Source: Candidatus Omnitrophota bacterium (GTDB taxonomy: Bacteria; Omnitrophota; Gorgyraeia; B26-G9). Taken from it: a DNA stretch of 55,212 nt. Shown here piece after piece: positions 32,178 to 39,670 of the stretch. The position numbers were made by a program, and so were the translations under genes. Under the pieces are notes generated by a model. The model saw only the letters and a program-made list of their open reading frames with translations, searched no databases and had not been told where the DNA came from. Location of the stretch: assembly GCA_018817585.1 (NCBI GenBank), contig JAHITE010000041.1:1-55212 (forward strand). The letters run 5' to 3'. Numbering within the stretch: the first letter of the stretch is position 1; each line of letters begins with the position of its first letter.

Positions 32178-32971
32178 TGAAAGCAATTATACTGGGCGTT
32201 ATGGCCTTATCAGGTCTGGGCCTTGCATTTGGCGTATTGCTGGCTTGGGTTTCAAAAAAATTTCATGTACAAATTGATCCGCGGGTAGAAAAGGTTACCG
32301 AGCTATTGCCGGGAGTTAATTGCGGCGCCTGCGGTTTTGCCGGATGTTCGGCTTTGGCTGAAGCTTTGGTGGCTGATACCGCGCAACTGACTGCTTGTCC
32401 GGTGTCCGGCGCGGACAGTAAAAAGCAGATTGCTCAAGAGTTGGGAGTTTGCGCTGTTGATCTGCATAATATTACACCGCTGGCAGTTGTTGCCTGCAAT
32501 GGCGGCACCAGAGCCAAAGACAAATTCAAGTACCAGGGTTTAGCTGATTGCCGGGTTGCGGTTAAAACCATGGGGGGACCGAAAAACTGTAAATATGCCT
32601 GCGTGGGGCAGGGAACATGCGCTACTGTTTGTCCGGCTAACGCGATTAGTATGAGGGCTGATGGGATTCCTTTGATCAATCCTGATCTTTGCGTGGGTTG
32701 CACCAAATGTGTTGCGGTTTGTCCCAGTAATATAATCTATATGCTTGAGCGCGAGAAAAAAGTTTATATAAAATGCCGTTCGCGCGATAAAGGCGCGCAG
32801 GTAATGAAAAACTGTAAATGCGGCTGTATTGCCTGCATGAAGTGTGTTAAGGAATGTCCGGTTAAGTGTATTAGTATTGTGGATAATCTGGCGGTAATCG
32901 ATCACGCGAAATGTATTAATTGCCAGAAATGCGTTGCTGTCTGCCCGACAAAATGTATTGCTGTTTTATGA
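32177..32971 (+). CDS. rnfB: Electron transport complex subunit RnfB
   Basis: A 264-residue RnfB, the electron-entry subunit. It has one N-terminal membrane helix, a four-cysteine Fe-S motif (GVNCGACGFAGCSALAEAL then C-P), and four further ferredoxin-type motifs: C-x3-C-x5-C-x3-C-P, CVGCTKCVAVCP, CIACMKCVKECP and CINCQKCVAVCP. This is the long form found in many anaerobes. It ends the cluster; a long hairpin lies 35 bp downstream. That rnfC, D and B are so tightly coupled argues against recent loss of genes between D and B by sequencing gap. Confidence 0.94.
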   Translation: MKAIILGVMALSGLGLAFGVLLAWVSKKFHVQIDPRVEKVTELLPGVNCGACGFAGCSALAEALVADTAQLTACPVSGADSKKQIAQELGVCAVDLHNITPLAVVACNGGTRAKDKFKYQGLADCRVAVKTMGGPKNCKYACVGQGTCATVCPANAISMRADGIPLINPDLCVGCTKCVAVCPSNIIYMLEREKKVYIKCRSRDKGAQVMKNCKCGCIACMKCVKECPVKCISIVDNLAVIDHAKCINCQKCVAVCPTKCIAVL

Positions 32972-33005
32972 CAAATATAAAAAAGATTATCCCAACACAA
33001 TCTGC

Positions 33006-33064
33006 TGATAAATAAAATTTTTATTGATAGACTTTTTCGAAAAAAGCGGAAATTTTATTTATCA
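33006..33064. terminator. Long AT-rich inverted repeat after rnfB
   Basis: Perfect 15-bp arms TGATAAATAAAATTT (33006-33020) and AAATTTTATTTATCA (33050-33064) enclose a second small hairpin CTTTTT-CG-AAAAAAG. It could end rnf transcription and/or shape the leader of mnmA, whose ATG lies 26 bp downstream. Confidence 0.5.
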
Positions 33065-33090
33065 ATTTTGTTCTATTCTAGGTAAATAAA

Positions 33091-34140
33091 ATGAAAAAAC
33101 GGGTTATCGTGGCCATGAGCGGAGGAGTTGATTCTTCGGTCAGTATATATTTACTGCAAAAGGCCGGATATGAGGTTTGCGGAATTACCCTGCGGTTATC
33201 GGCTGAGTCAGAACATGTTAATGCTGCCAGTAAAATCGCGGCAAAGCTTAATATTGAACACAGAATATTGGACATTCAGCAGAAATTCAAAGCTGAGATA
33301 ATTGATTATTTTGCTCAGGAATATCTGCTGGGGCATACTCCTAATCCTTGTTTGCGATGCAATCATCTGATAAAATTCGGCAAGCTCATGGATATCGCGG
33401 TTAAAGAGGATGCTTATTTTGCCACAGGTCATTATTCGCGAATTGATTATGATCCAGTAAAAGATATATATATGATTAAAAAAGCAAAAGACGCAAAAAA
33501 AGATCAGTCTTATGTTTTATTTATGCTGGATCAGCTGAAACTGAGCAGACTGCTGCTGCCTTTGGCTGATAAGACAAAGCAGGAAATAAAACTTATTGCC
33601 CAACAGCTTGATCTTGGTCTTGATTTAAGCAAGGAAAGTCAGGATATTTGTTTTATTCCGGATAAGGATTATGTGAGTTATATTAAGAATTATCTGGTAG
33701 ATTTTTCAACTCAGCCTGGAGAAATTATAAATAGTCAGGGCAAGGTAATCGGCAGACATAAGGGAATAATATTTTATACTATTGGACAGCGAAAAGGATT
33801 AGGCATCGCCCATCCTGAGCCATTGTTTGTTACCAGGATTAATCGTAAAGAAAATACAATTATTGTTGGCACTGAATCAGAACTGTATAATCAAGGCTGC
33901 GTGCTTAATAATACTTATTTTAGCCATCCGGATTTTAAACAGCCGAATTTTAAAGCTAAGGTAAAAATTCGCTATCATCATGAACCGGCTCAAGCCCAAA
34001 TATCACAGCAATCGAATAACAGTTATCAGCTTGAGTTTTTACAGCCGCAAAAGTCAATCACTATTGGACAGGGAGCGGTTTTTTATGATCAAGAGGATCG
34101 GGTTATCGGCGGAGGAATAATCAGTAAGATTATTTACTAG
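33091..34140 (+). CDS. mnmA: tRNA-specific 2-thiouridylase MnmA
   Basis: A 349-residue cytoplasmic enzyme that puts sulfur on C2 of the wobble uridine in Lys, Glu and Gln tRNAs. The PP-loop AMSGGVDSSVS binds ATP, NPCLRCN holds nucleophile Cys87, ATGHYSRI and KDQSYVLFML contact tRNA, and SQDICFIP holds the second catalytic Cys187. YTIGQRKGLGI begins the C-terminal part. Length is normal. It lies tail-to-tail with a small minus-strand gene, overlapping by four bases. Confidence 0.96.
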   Translation: MKKRVIVAMSGGVDSSVSIYLLQKAGYEVCGITLRLSAESEHVNAASKIAAKLNIEHRILDIQQKFKAEIIDYFAQEYLLGHTPNPCLRCNHLIKFGKLMDIAVKEDAYFATGHYSRIDYDPVKDIYMIKKAKDAKKDQSYVLFMLDQLKLSRLLLPLADKTKQEIKLIAQQLDLGLDLSKESQDICFIPDKDYVSYIKNYLVDFSTQPGEIINSQGKVIGRHKGIIFYTIGQRKGLGIAHPEPLFVTRINRKENTIIVGTESELYNQGCVLNNTYFSHPDFKQPNFKAKVKIRYHHEPAQAQISQQSNNSYQLEFLQPQKSITIGQGAVFYDQEDRVIGGGIISKIIY

Positions 34141-34394
34141 AACTGTGGTTTTTCCGGTTTTACTTTTGGCGTACCTTCAATATAAATATTGTTTTTGGGT
34201 AGGGGTTTTACTTGTTTTTTCGGCTGCCAGTAGAATACATCGAAACGGTTGGATTCTTTGATCCATTTGATTTTATAATATCCGCCTTTAGGCAAAGGAC
34301 ATTCAAATTCAAATCGACTGTTCATAAACCCAAAAATCATCATCGCCAGAATTAATATTCCGGCAAAGAATTTAAAAAAACTGTTTTCACCCAT
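34137..34394 (-). CDS. Small single-pass membrane protein, unknown
   Basis: An 85-residue protein with one hydrophobic helix (about residues 8-23) and a basic, proline-rich tail containing QVKPLPKNN and PKVKPEKPQF. An AAGGAAAG ribosome site precedes the ATG. I recognise no family. Its tail shares a K-x-x-P-L-P-K word with the flotillin-operon protein at 34584-35118, which also has one N-terminal membrane helix. The reading frame sits immediately downstream of tRNA-Leu and may be read from the same promoter. Confidence 0.6.
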   Translation of the reverse strand: MGENSFFKFFAGILILAMMIFGFMNSRFEFECPLPKGGYYKIKWIKESNRFDVFYWQPKKQVKPLPKNNIYIEGTPKVKPEKPQF

Positions 34395-34464
34395 AGTCTT
34401 TCCTTAAATAAATACACATTAACTTATGCCAAGATTAGACCGCATAAGTTAATGTGTGTGTTTA

Positions 34465-34550
34465 TGGTACCGAAGGTGGGATTCGAACCCACAAGGCCTC
34501 ACGACCATCGGTTTTTGAGACCGACGTGTATGCCATTCCACCACTTCGGC
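34465..34550 (-). tRNA. tRNA-Leu (anticodon CAA)
   Basis: Read on the minus strand it folds as a class II tRNA: acceptor GCCGAAG/CTTCGGT, anticodon stem TCGGT/ACCGA around loop CTCAAAA, so the anticodon is CAA (codon UUG). A long variable arm and T arm GTGGG-TTCGAAT-CCCAC follow. The 3' CCA is encoded (34465-34467). A promoter at 34657-34685 lies about 100 bp upstream. Confidence 0.95.
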
Positions 34551-34583
34551 ATTTTAGAAATCAACCTGAATAATCATGGATTA

Positions 34584-35118
34584 TTATCGGTTTAAAGGAC
34601 TAGCCTGCCACTTAAAAGCTTGTTTAGAACGAGGAGCATTCAAAACAATAGACCATATTATACCTTCTTTTAAACTGCTTTTCAAGTGATAAGATTGTTT
34701 TTGTCTGCGATTACTGACAATAGCAGGAGTGGAGGGTTTTGCTTTTTTTTCCACATAATCATCGGGATTAAAATCAGTTTGAAGTACTGGTTGCTTAATC
34801 TTAGTTTTTTTTTGCTCTTGTAACCGCTTTTTTTTTCATCTCCAGTTTTGTCTCATAATAGGAATGTTTAAATTGGTCAAAAGGAGCTGGCTGCGCAGGT
34901 TCGAAAAAGGTTCCTTCTCTATCTGGCTGCGCAGCTTCAGAAAACATTGCTTCTTGGAAAGGCTGGTCCATTTTTGGTTTTGGCAAAGGATTGACTTTCG
35001 GCTTGGCAGGAGGGAAGTTAGGATCGTCCTCTTTCCATAAAGCTTGTTTTTTAGTATTAGACAATATCCAGACAATGCCAATAATAATATAAAATACTAA
35101 TTTAAATAATCCATCCAT
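34584..35118 (-). pseudogene. Flotillin-operon membrane protein with a -1 frame break at an A9 run
   Basis: The frame from ATG 35118 has one membrane helix (about residues 6-18), then a Pro/Lys-rich region, and hits a stop at 34801 just after nine A residues. If that run counted eight, the frame would continue for some 70 residues, including DFNPDDYVEKKAKP and SLKEGIIWSIVLNAPRSKQAF, to TAA at 34584. The continued part looks coding. So this is either a real frameshift, an assembly error, or a site where polymerase slippage yields two products. It begins 18 bp after floA with an AGG ribosome site and is the operon's last gene. The family is unknown. Confidence 0.55.
34657..34685 (-). promoter_or_regulatory. 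Internal promoter for tRNA-Leu
   Basis: On the minus strand TTGAAA (34680-34685), a 17-bp spacer and a perfect TATAAT (34657-34662), inside the 3' part of the frameshifted gene. It would serve tRNA-Leu and the small gene beyond. Confidence 0.65.
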
Positions 35119-35136
35119 AGTTTTACCTGATAATTA

Positions 35137-36123
35137 CTATTCTTTTTCCTGGGAATCTTTTCTTTCATTCATGCCGCCGATTTGCTCGCGCATTGAAGTA
35201 TCAGCTTGAATGTTTTTAATATTATAATAATCCATAACTCCTAATTTGCCTTCACGAAAAGCTTGCGCGATTGCTTTGGGAATTTCGGATTCAGCTTCCA
35301 CAACTTTTGCCCGCATTTCCTGCGTGCGCGCGCTCATTTCCTGTTCTTGGGCAACTGCCATGGCGCGGCGGGTTTCGGCTTTGGCTTGGGCTACTTTTAA
35401 ATCAGCTTCGGCTTGATCAGTCTGGAGTTTCGCGCCCACGTTTCTGCCAACATCAACATCAGCAATATCAATAGAAAGAATTTCAAAAGCAGTTCCGGCA
35501 TCCAAACCGCGTTCCAGAACGTTTTTAGATATTTTATCCGGGTTTTCCAAAACCGCCTTATAAGTATCAGCAGAACCAATGGTAGTTACAATCCCTTCGC
35601 CAACACGCGCTACAATTGTCTCCTCAATCGCGCCGCCGACTAATCTTTCAATATTTGCCCGCACAGTTACTCTGGCTCTGGCTCTGACCTCAATTCCGTC
35701 TTTAGCAACCGCTGACAATAGTCCGGATTTAGGACAATCAATAACTTTGGGATTAACTGATGTCCGCACAGCGTCTAATACATCTCTGCCGGCCAGGTCA
35801 ATGGCGCAGGCTTTTTCAAACTTCAAACCCAGATTCGCTTTATCCGCGGAAATCAAGGCTTTTACTACTTTGATTACATCGCCGCCAGCCAGATAATGCG
35901 CCTCTAAGGCATCGGAATTAACTGAAAGTCCGGCTTTGTGCACCATGATAATTGAAGGGACGATAACAAAAGGATCAACTTTTCTTAAACGCATGCCAAT
36001 TAAGCTTAACAAGGAAGTTTTTACTCCTGAGGCAATGGCGGAAATCCATAAGCGTACTGGAATAAAATAAACAAATAAAAAGAAAAAACCAACAAACAAT
36101 AGTATTAGAATAAACATTGGCAT
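35137..36123 (-). CDS. floA: Flotillin-like protein FloA
   Basis: A 328-residue FloA (YqfA family), a membrane scaffold for functional lipid microdomains. An N-terminal hydrophobic hairpin (residues 3-23, [17 protein letters not shown]) anchors it. The SPFH/PHB core follows ([45 protein letters not shown]), then an Ala/Glu/Lys coiled coil (about 235-290) for self-assembly. Length and order are normal. It lies 14 bp after the short NfeD gene, the usual NfeD-FloA pairing. Confidence 0.93.
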   Translation of the reverse strand: MPMFILILLFVGFFFLFVYFIPVRLWISAIASGVKTSLLSLIGMRLRKVDPFVIVPSIIMVHKAGLSVNSDALEAHYLAGGDVIKVVKALISADKANLGLKFEKACAIDLAGRDVLDAVRTSVNPKVIDCPKSGLLSAVAKDGIEVRARARVTVRANIERLVGGAIEETIVARVGEGIVTTIGSADTYKAVLENPDKISKNVLERGLDAGTAFEILSIDIADVDVGRNVGAKLQTDQAEADLKVAQAKAETRRAMAVAQEQEMSARTQEMRAKVVEAESEIPKAIAQAFREGKLGVMDYYNIKNIQADTSMREQIGGMNERKDSQEKE

Positions 36124-36137
36124 AATAACCCCCTTTT

Positions 36138-36638
36138 TTAGTTATGGTTTAGATTTTCTTTTATTTCCCGGACAACAATTTTATTATTATCAATATTGAG
36201 CACAATTATGTTTTTATTTTTTTCAATAAATTCTCCGTCACTGACAGCATCATAATGTTTATCTTCAATTAAAATAGTACCGCTGGGCCGGAGCATGGTT
36301 AAGGTGGTGCCAGCTTTATTTTTTAATTTAGCTGTATCTTCCGGCCCGGAATGATAGCCTTGATTTTTTTGTTCAGTATGTCCTAGCTGGGTTTTTTGCC
36401 AGAGCTTTGTTCTAGGGAGAAACTTGAATATGGCAAAAACAAAGCCAATGCTTATTAAGCAAACTAGGGCTCCGAACATCGGGCTTAAGCTGGTAAAAGC
36501 CGTGTAGCAGGCAGCGATTAAAGCAATTAATCCCAAAATTCCCGGAAAGCCAAAACCCGGGATAATAATTACTTCAATAAAAATCAAAATAAATCCAATA
36601 ACAAATAAAGTGATAATATTAAGCCAGATCATTGGCAT
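36138..36638 (-). CDS. Short NfeD-type membrane protein
   Basis: A 166-residue protein with three or four membrane helices ([25 protein letters not shown] and following) and a C-terminal OB-fold domain (about 105-160: [20 protein letters not shown]). This is the NfeD short form that accompanies FloA and probably helps it assemble membrane domains. The OB fold and helices repeat the end of the long NfeD encoded just upstream, suggesting duplication. Its start overlaps the long NfeD gene by 20 bases. Confidence 0.88.
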   Translation of the reverse strand: MPMIWLNIITLFVIGFILIFIEVIIIPGFGFPGILGLIALIAACYTAFTSLSPMFGALVCLISIGFVFAIFKFLPRTKLWQKTQLGHTEQKNQGYHSGPEDTAKLKNKAGTTLTMLRPSGTILIEDKHYDAVSDGEFIEKNKNIIVLNIDNNKIVVREIKENLNHN

Positions 36639-38160
36639 TTATCTGCTCCTTTTTTTGTTGAACAAAGACCTTATTGCCCTGAATTTTTACAACAACTATT
36701 GGCTTTTCTTTGGAAATAAATTCGCCTTGAGTTGTAACATCAATTATATCCTGATCAAATAAAGCTCTGCCGCTGGGACGAAGAATGCTTTTAGATATGC
36801 CTATTGTACCAATAGTAATTTTTTCTGGCAAGGATTTTGTCTGAAACCCTAACTCATTTGTTTCTCTGGCATGTAATTGAATCCGTTTGAAAATACTGCT
36901 ATGCGGTAAATATTTAATCCCTAATAAACCCAAGAGAAAAGTAATAATAAATGCCCGGGCGACGGTGTAAAAGGCATTAGTAAATTCAAGTGAAGGGAAA
37001 GTAAAGGGATGTTTTACCAACATAAGGATAAGTCCGGTAAATATAAATAATATGCCGGTAAAGCCGATAAATCCAAAGCCGGGAATATATAGTACTTCAA
37101 TAACTAGCAAAATTAAACCTAAGGCAAATATACCCAGATCAGAAAAATCAGCTAGTCCAACCAGATAATGTCCCCAGAAAAATAGAATAATGAAAATCAC
37201 ACCTAAAGTTCCGCTAATTCCCCAGCCCGGCATTTTTAGCTCAAATAATATTCCGAGAAATCCCAGGCTTAAAAGCAAAGGGCTGATAATCGGATGCGTT
37301 AAAAATCTGACGATGTTTTCTGACCAAGTCGGATTAGAGGTGAATATTTCTAATTCGATATTATTCGCGTTTTTATCTAGTTTTGTTTTTAAATAATTCA
37401 GAAAATCTTCTTGTGAAGATAATGTTTTGTTGCTGAGATTTAAATCCAAAGCTTCATTTGCTGTAAGATTAAGCAGTTCTTTTTCTTTGCAGATAATCTT
37501 TTCGTTAATAATTTGCTTTTTTGGATTTTTTACTTTAAGCTCATTTAGTTCTGAACGGGTGAGGATAAGCAGCTGATTGTCAAATTCCACCTGAATAAGT
37601 TCAATGTTTATATCTACCATTGCCTGGGCAAGATTAGGCGAATGATTGTTTGCTTCAGCTGTTGCTTTAAAGCCAGCACGTAAAGCCGATACTATTTTCT
37701 CATCAGTGGTTTGGGGATTATTGGCCACGCCCATGATTCTTGGTTCAGCAGAACCAATTGACGCGCCGGTTTGCATACTGATATCTTTACACGCTAAAGC
37801 CAGTAAAGCTCCGGCACTCCAGGCAGCATGACGGACATAGGCAAACGTGGGGATCGGCGAAATGTCCGCAATAATTGTAACCATTTCATCAGCCGCATCA
37901 ACTCGCCCTCCGTAAGTGTTGATATCGAAAACAACTGCATCAACATTTTTTTCTTTGGCTTGCTCTGCCGCGCGTTTTACAAAAGCGGAAAGTCCTAAAT
38001 CAATTGTTCCGTTGATCGGAATGACATAAACTTTTTTTTGTTGTAGGGAAAGTTTATCTTTTAATGGAGCTGAGGTCTCTTGAGTTACGCAATAGCATAA
38101 ACCGCTGAAGGCAAAACTGAATAGGGTCATAAGACAAAGCAATAAGATGCTTTTTTTCAT
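36619..38160 (-). CDS. Long NfeD: ClpP-class membrane serine protease
   Basis: A 513-residue NfeD1-type protein. A signal peptide (1-22) leads to an extracytoplasmic ClpP-class protease domain (about 43-230) with F-D-I-N-T-Y-G-G-R-V-D-A-A, WSAGALLALAC (nucleophile Ser115) and a likely general base Lys155 in TDEKIVSAL, about 40 residues on as in the archaeal stomatin-cleaving relatives. Four to six membrane helices and an OB-fold tail follow. Such proteases cut stomatin/flotillin-type partners, here probably FloA. AAAGGAG precedes the ATG; a palindromic region lies upstream. Confidence 0.92.
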   Translation of the reverse strand: MKKSILLLCLMTLFSFAFSGLCYCVTQETSAPLKDKLSLQQKKVYVIPINGTIDLGLSAFVKRAAEQAKEKNVDAVVFDINTYGGRVDAADEMVTIIADISPIPTFAYVRHAAWSAGALLALACKDISMQTGASIGSAEPRIMGVANNPQTTDEKIVSALRAGFKATAEANNHSPNLAQAMVDINIELIQVEFDNQLLILTRSELNELKVKNPKKQIINEKIICKEKELLNLTANEALDLNLSNKTLSSQEDFLNYLKTKLDKNANNIELEIFTSNPTWSENIVRFLTHPIISPLLLSLGFLGILFELKMPGWGISGTLGVIFIILFFWGHYLVGLADFSDLGIFALGLILLVIEVLYIPGFGFIGFTGILFIFTGLILMLVKHPFTFPSLEFTNAFYTVARAFIITFLLGLLGIKYLPHSSIFKRIQLHARETNELGFQTKSLPEKITIGTIGISKSILRPSGRALFDQDIIDVTTQGEFISKEKPIVVVKIQGNKVFVQQKKEQINANDLA

Positions 38161-38237
38161 GCTTTCTCCTTTAGATGTGTTAGTAGTAAATTGTAAATAA
38201 TCAAAGTTAATTTATTTAAAATAACGCTAATTTGTAA

Positions 38238-38255
38238 TTTGTATTATAATACAAA
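38238..38255. promoter_or_regulatory. Perfect 18-bp palindrome between divergent operons
   Basis: TTTGTATTATAATACAAA equals its own complement. It contains TATAAT as part of a possible minus-strand promoter (TTTATT, 17 bp, TATAAT) for the NfeD operon, so a dimeric repressor binding here would block it. Confidence 0.5.
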
Positions 38256-38292
38256 AGCAAATTTTAATAAAGCAAGTTTTTTATCTGCCTGT

Positions 38293-38321
38293 TTGCAGAT
38301 TATTCAAAATTGTGATATTTT
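38293..38321 (+). promoter_or_regulatory. Probable promoter of the methyltransferase gene
   Basis: TTGCAG (38293-38298), a 17-bp spacer ending in TGTGA (extended -10) and TATTTT (38316-38321). The ATG is at 38395. Confidence 0.5.
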
Positions 38322-38394
38322 GTAATATGTAAAACTAATAAGAAAGAAATATTTGCAAAATTTTAAAATAAATTTATAAAGCTGAGAGGGAATA

Positions 38395-39357
38395 ATGAAA
38401 AACGAAAAAACTTTAAAAGATTTTCAGAATTATTATGACCAGCGCTATAATACTGGATATAATCCGCAATGGCCCGTTGAGCAAAAACAGAGAGTTTTTG
38501 ATTTACTTAGAAGTCTGGATTTGCCGGAAACAGGCAGTGTTTTAGATTTTGGCTGCGGTAGGGGAGAATTTTCTAAAATCATAAAACAGGCTTTGCCTAA
38601 TTGGAATGTTTTTGGAGTTGATATAAGCTCTATTGCTGTGGAAGATGCTAAAAAAAACTGTCAAGAATGTTCTTTTTCGGTGTTAACTCAAATTAGCGCG
38701 ATAGATCAAAAGTTTGATCTGGTTTTTTCCAATCATGTCTTAGAACATGTTGATGATCTTGGTCAGACTTGGGCTGAAATGAATCAGCTGTTTAAACAAA
38801 AAGCTTGGTTTTTACTTATTCTGCCTTGCGGTAATGCCGGCAGTTTTGAATACAAGCTTTGTATGCTGCAGAAAAACGGGATCGAAAAAGATAAAGGTAA
38901 TCGGTTTTATAATGAAGATGAAACCCATCTGCGGCGTTTAACTTCTGATGAAATGAACAGGATTGTTTTGCGTAATGATTTTAAGCCAGTTTTTAATTAT
39001 TTTAATAACCATTTTTATGGGGCGATATACTGGATAACTATTGGTAAGCCTTGGGGAATGTGGGCGTTTTTTAATCCAACCGGAGCAAAAGATTTTATTT
39101 CCGGATTAAAACTAATTGGTTTTTATTGCTTGTTCATGCTTATAAAATGCTTGAAATTTCCCGCGAATACTATTGATTATAAAAAAGCCACAATGAAAAG
39201 CTCTAACTATTGGCTTTTTTTTGTAATATTCTTATTGTTTTATCCTTTTTCTAAATTGATCAAGATATACCTGGATTATAAAGCTAAACAGGAATGGGAT
39301 AAGAATAAAACTAAGCCAACTGGCAGTGAAATGTACTTGTTCTACAGCCGAGGATAA
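38395..39357 (+). CDS. SAM-dependent class I methyltransferase with C-terminal membrane segments
   Basis: A 320-residue protein. The AdoMet-binding Rossmann motif VLDFGCGRGEFSKII is at about residues 46-60, the acidic second motif GVDISSIAVEDAKKN at 74-88, and FSNHVLEHVDDLGQTW at 110-125. The C-terminal 100 residues hold two hydrophobic stretches (FYCLFMLIKCL and WLFFVIFLLFYPF), unusual for a soluble methyltransferase and suited to membrane-linked glycan or lipid substrates. The substrate is not clear. GAGGGA precedes the ATG. It stands alone between divergent promoters and tRNA-Ala. Confidence 0.8.
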   Translation: MKNEKTLKDFQNYYDQRYNTGYNPQWPVEQKQRVFDLLRSLDLPETGSVLDFGCGRGEFSKIIKQALPNWNVFGVDISSIAVEDAKKNCQECSFSVLTQISAIDQKFDLVFSNHVLEHVDDLGQTWAEMNQLFKQKAWFLLILPCGNAGSFEYKLCMLQKNGIEKDKGNRFYNEDETHLRRLTSDEMNRIVLRNDFKPVFNYFNNHFYGAIYWITIGKPWGMWAFFNPTGAKDFISGLKLIGFYCLFMLIKCLKFPANTIDYKKATMKSSNYWLFFVIFLLFYPFSKLIKIYLDYKAKQEWDKNKTKPTGSEMYLFYSRG

Positions 39358-39381
39358 ATCCTTTTTTGGGTTCGAAAAATT

Positions 39382-39456
39382 TGGTGGAGCTGGAGGGATT
39401 CGAACCCTCGACCAACAGACTGCCAGTCTGCTACGCTCCCACTGCGCTACAGCCCC
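39382..39456 (-). tRNA. tRNA-Ala (anticodon GGC)
   Basis: On the minus strand the acceptor GGGGCTG/CAGCTCC includes the G3-U70 pair that marks alanine tRNA. The anticodon stem GCAGA/TCTGT encloses CTGGCAG, anticodon GGC. The T arm GAGGG-TTCGAAT-CCCTC and an encoded CCA (39382-39384) complete it. Confidence 0.97.
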
Positions 39457-39501
39457 ACAAAATTTCTGATAATTAAAATTTTAGTTATAAAAACATATCA
39501 A

Positions 39502-39530
39502 ACTATAGCAAAAATAAGGCTTAGTGTCAA
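39502..39530 (-). promoter_or_regulatory. Promoter of tRNA-Ala
   Basis: On the minus strand a perfect TTGACA (39525-39530), a 17-bp spacer and TATAGT (39502-39507), about 45 bp upstream of the tRNA 5' end. Confidence 0.8.
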
Positions 39531-39581
39531 TTGTCTTATATGATTAGATAATTTATTTTGGTTTATTCTCCAAAAATCACC

Positions 39582-39611
39582 TTGCTCAAAAACCCCAGCT
39601 TATGTTAAAAT
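39582..39611 (+). promoter_or_regulatory. Possible promoter of leuS
   Basis: TTGCTC (39582-39587), an 18-bp spacer ending in TGT (extended -10) and TAAAAT (39606-39611). No T-box leader is visible before leuS. Confidence 0.4.
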
Positions 39612-39670
39612 AAATAACACTATTATTTTGATTAATAAACTAATATTTGATTAGAAGGGATATTTTGCTA

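Noticed and set aside
35579..35896. 105-residue plus-strand frame opposite floA
   Set aside because: Antisense shadow of the FloA core with low-complexity composition.
39457..39670. T-box leader before leuS
   Set aside because: No T-box consensus or antiterminator structure is seen; the region holds tRNA-Ala promoter sequence and a weak leuS promoter.
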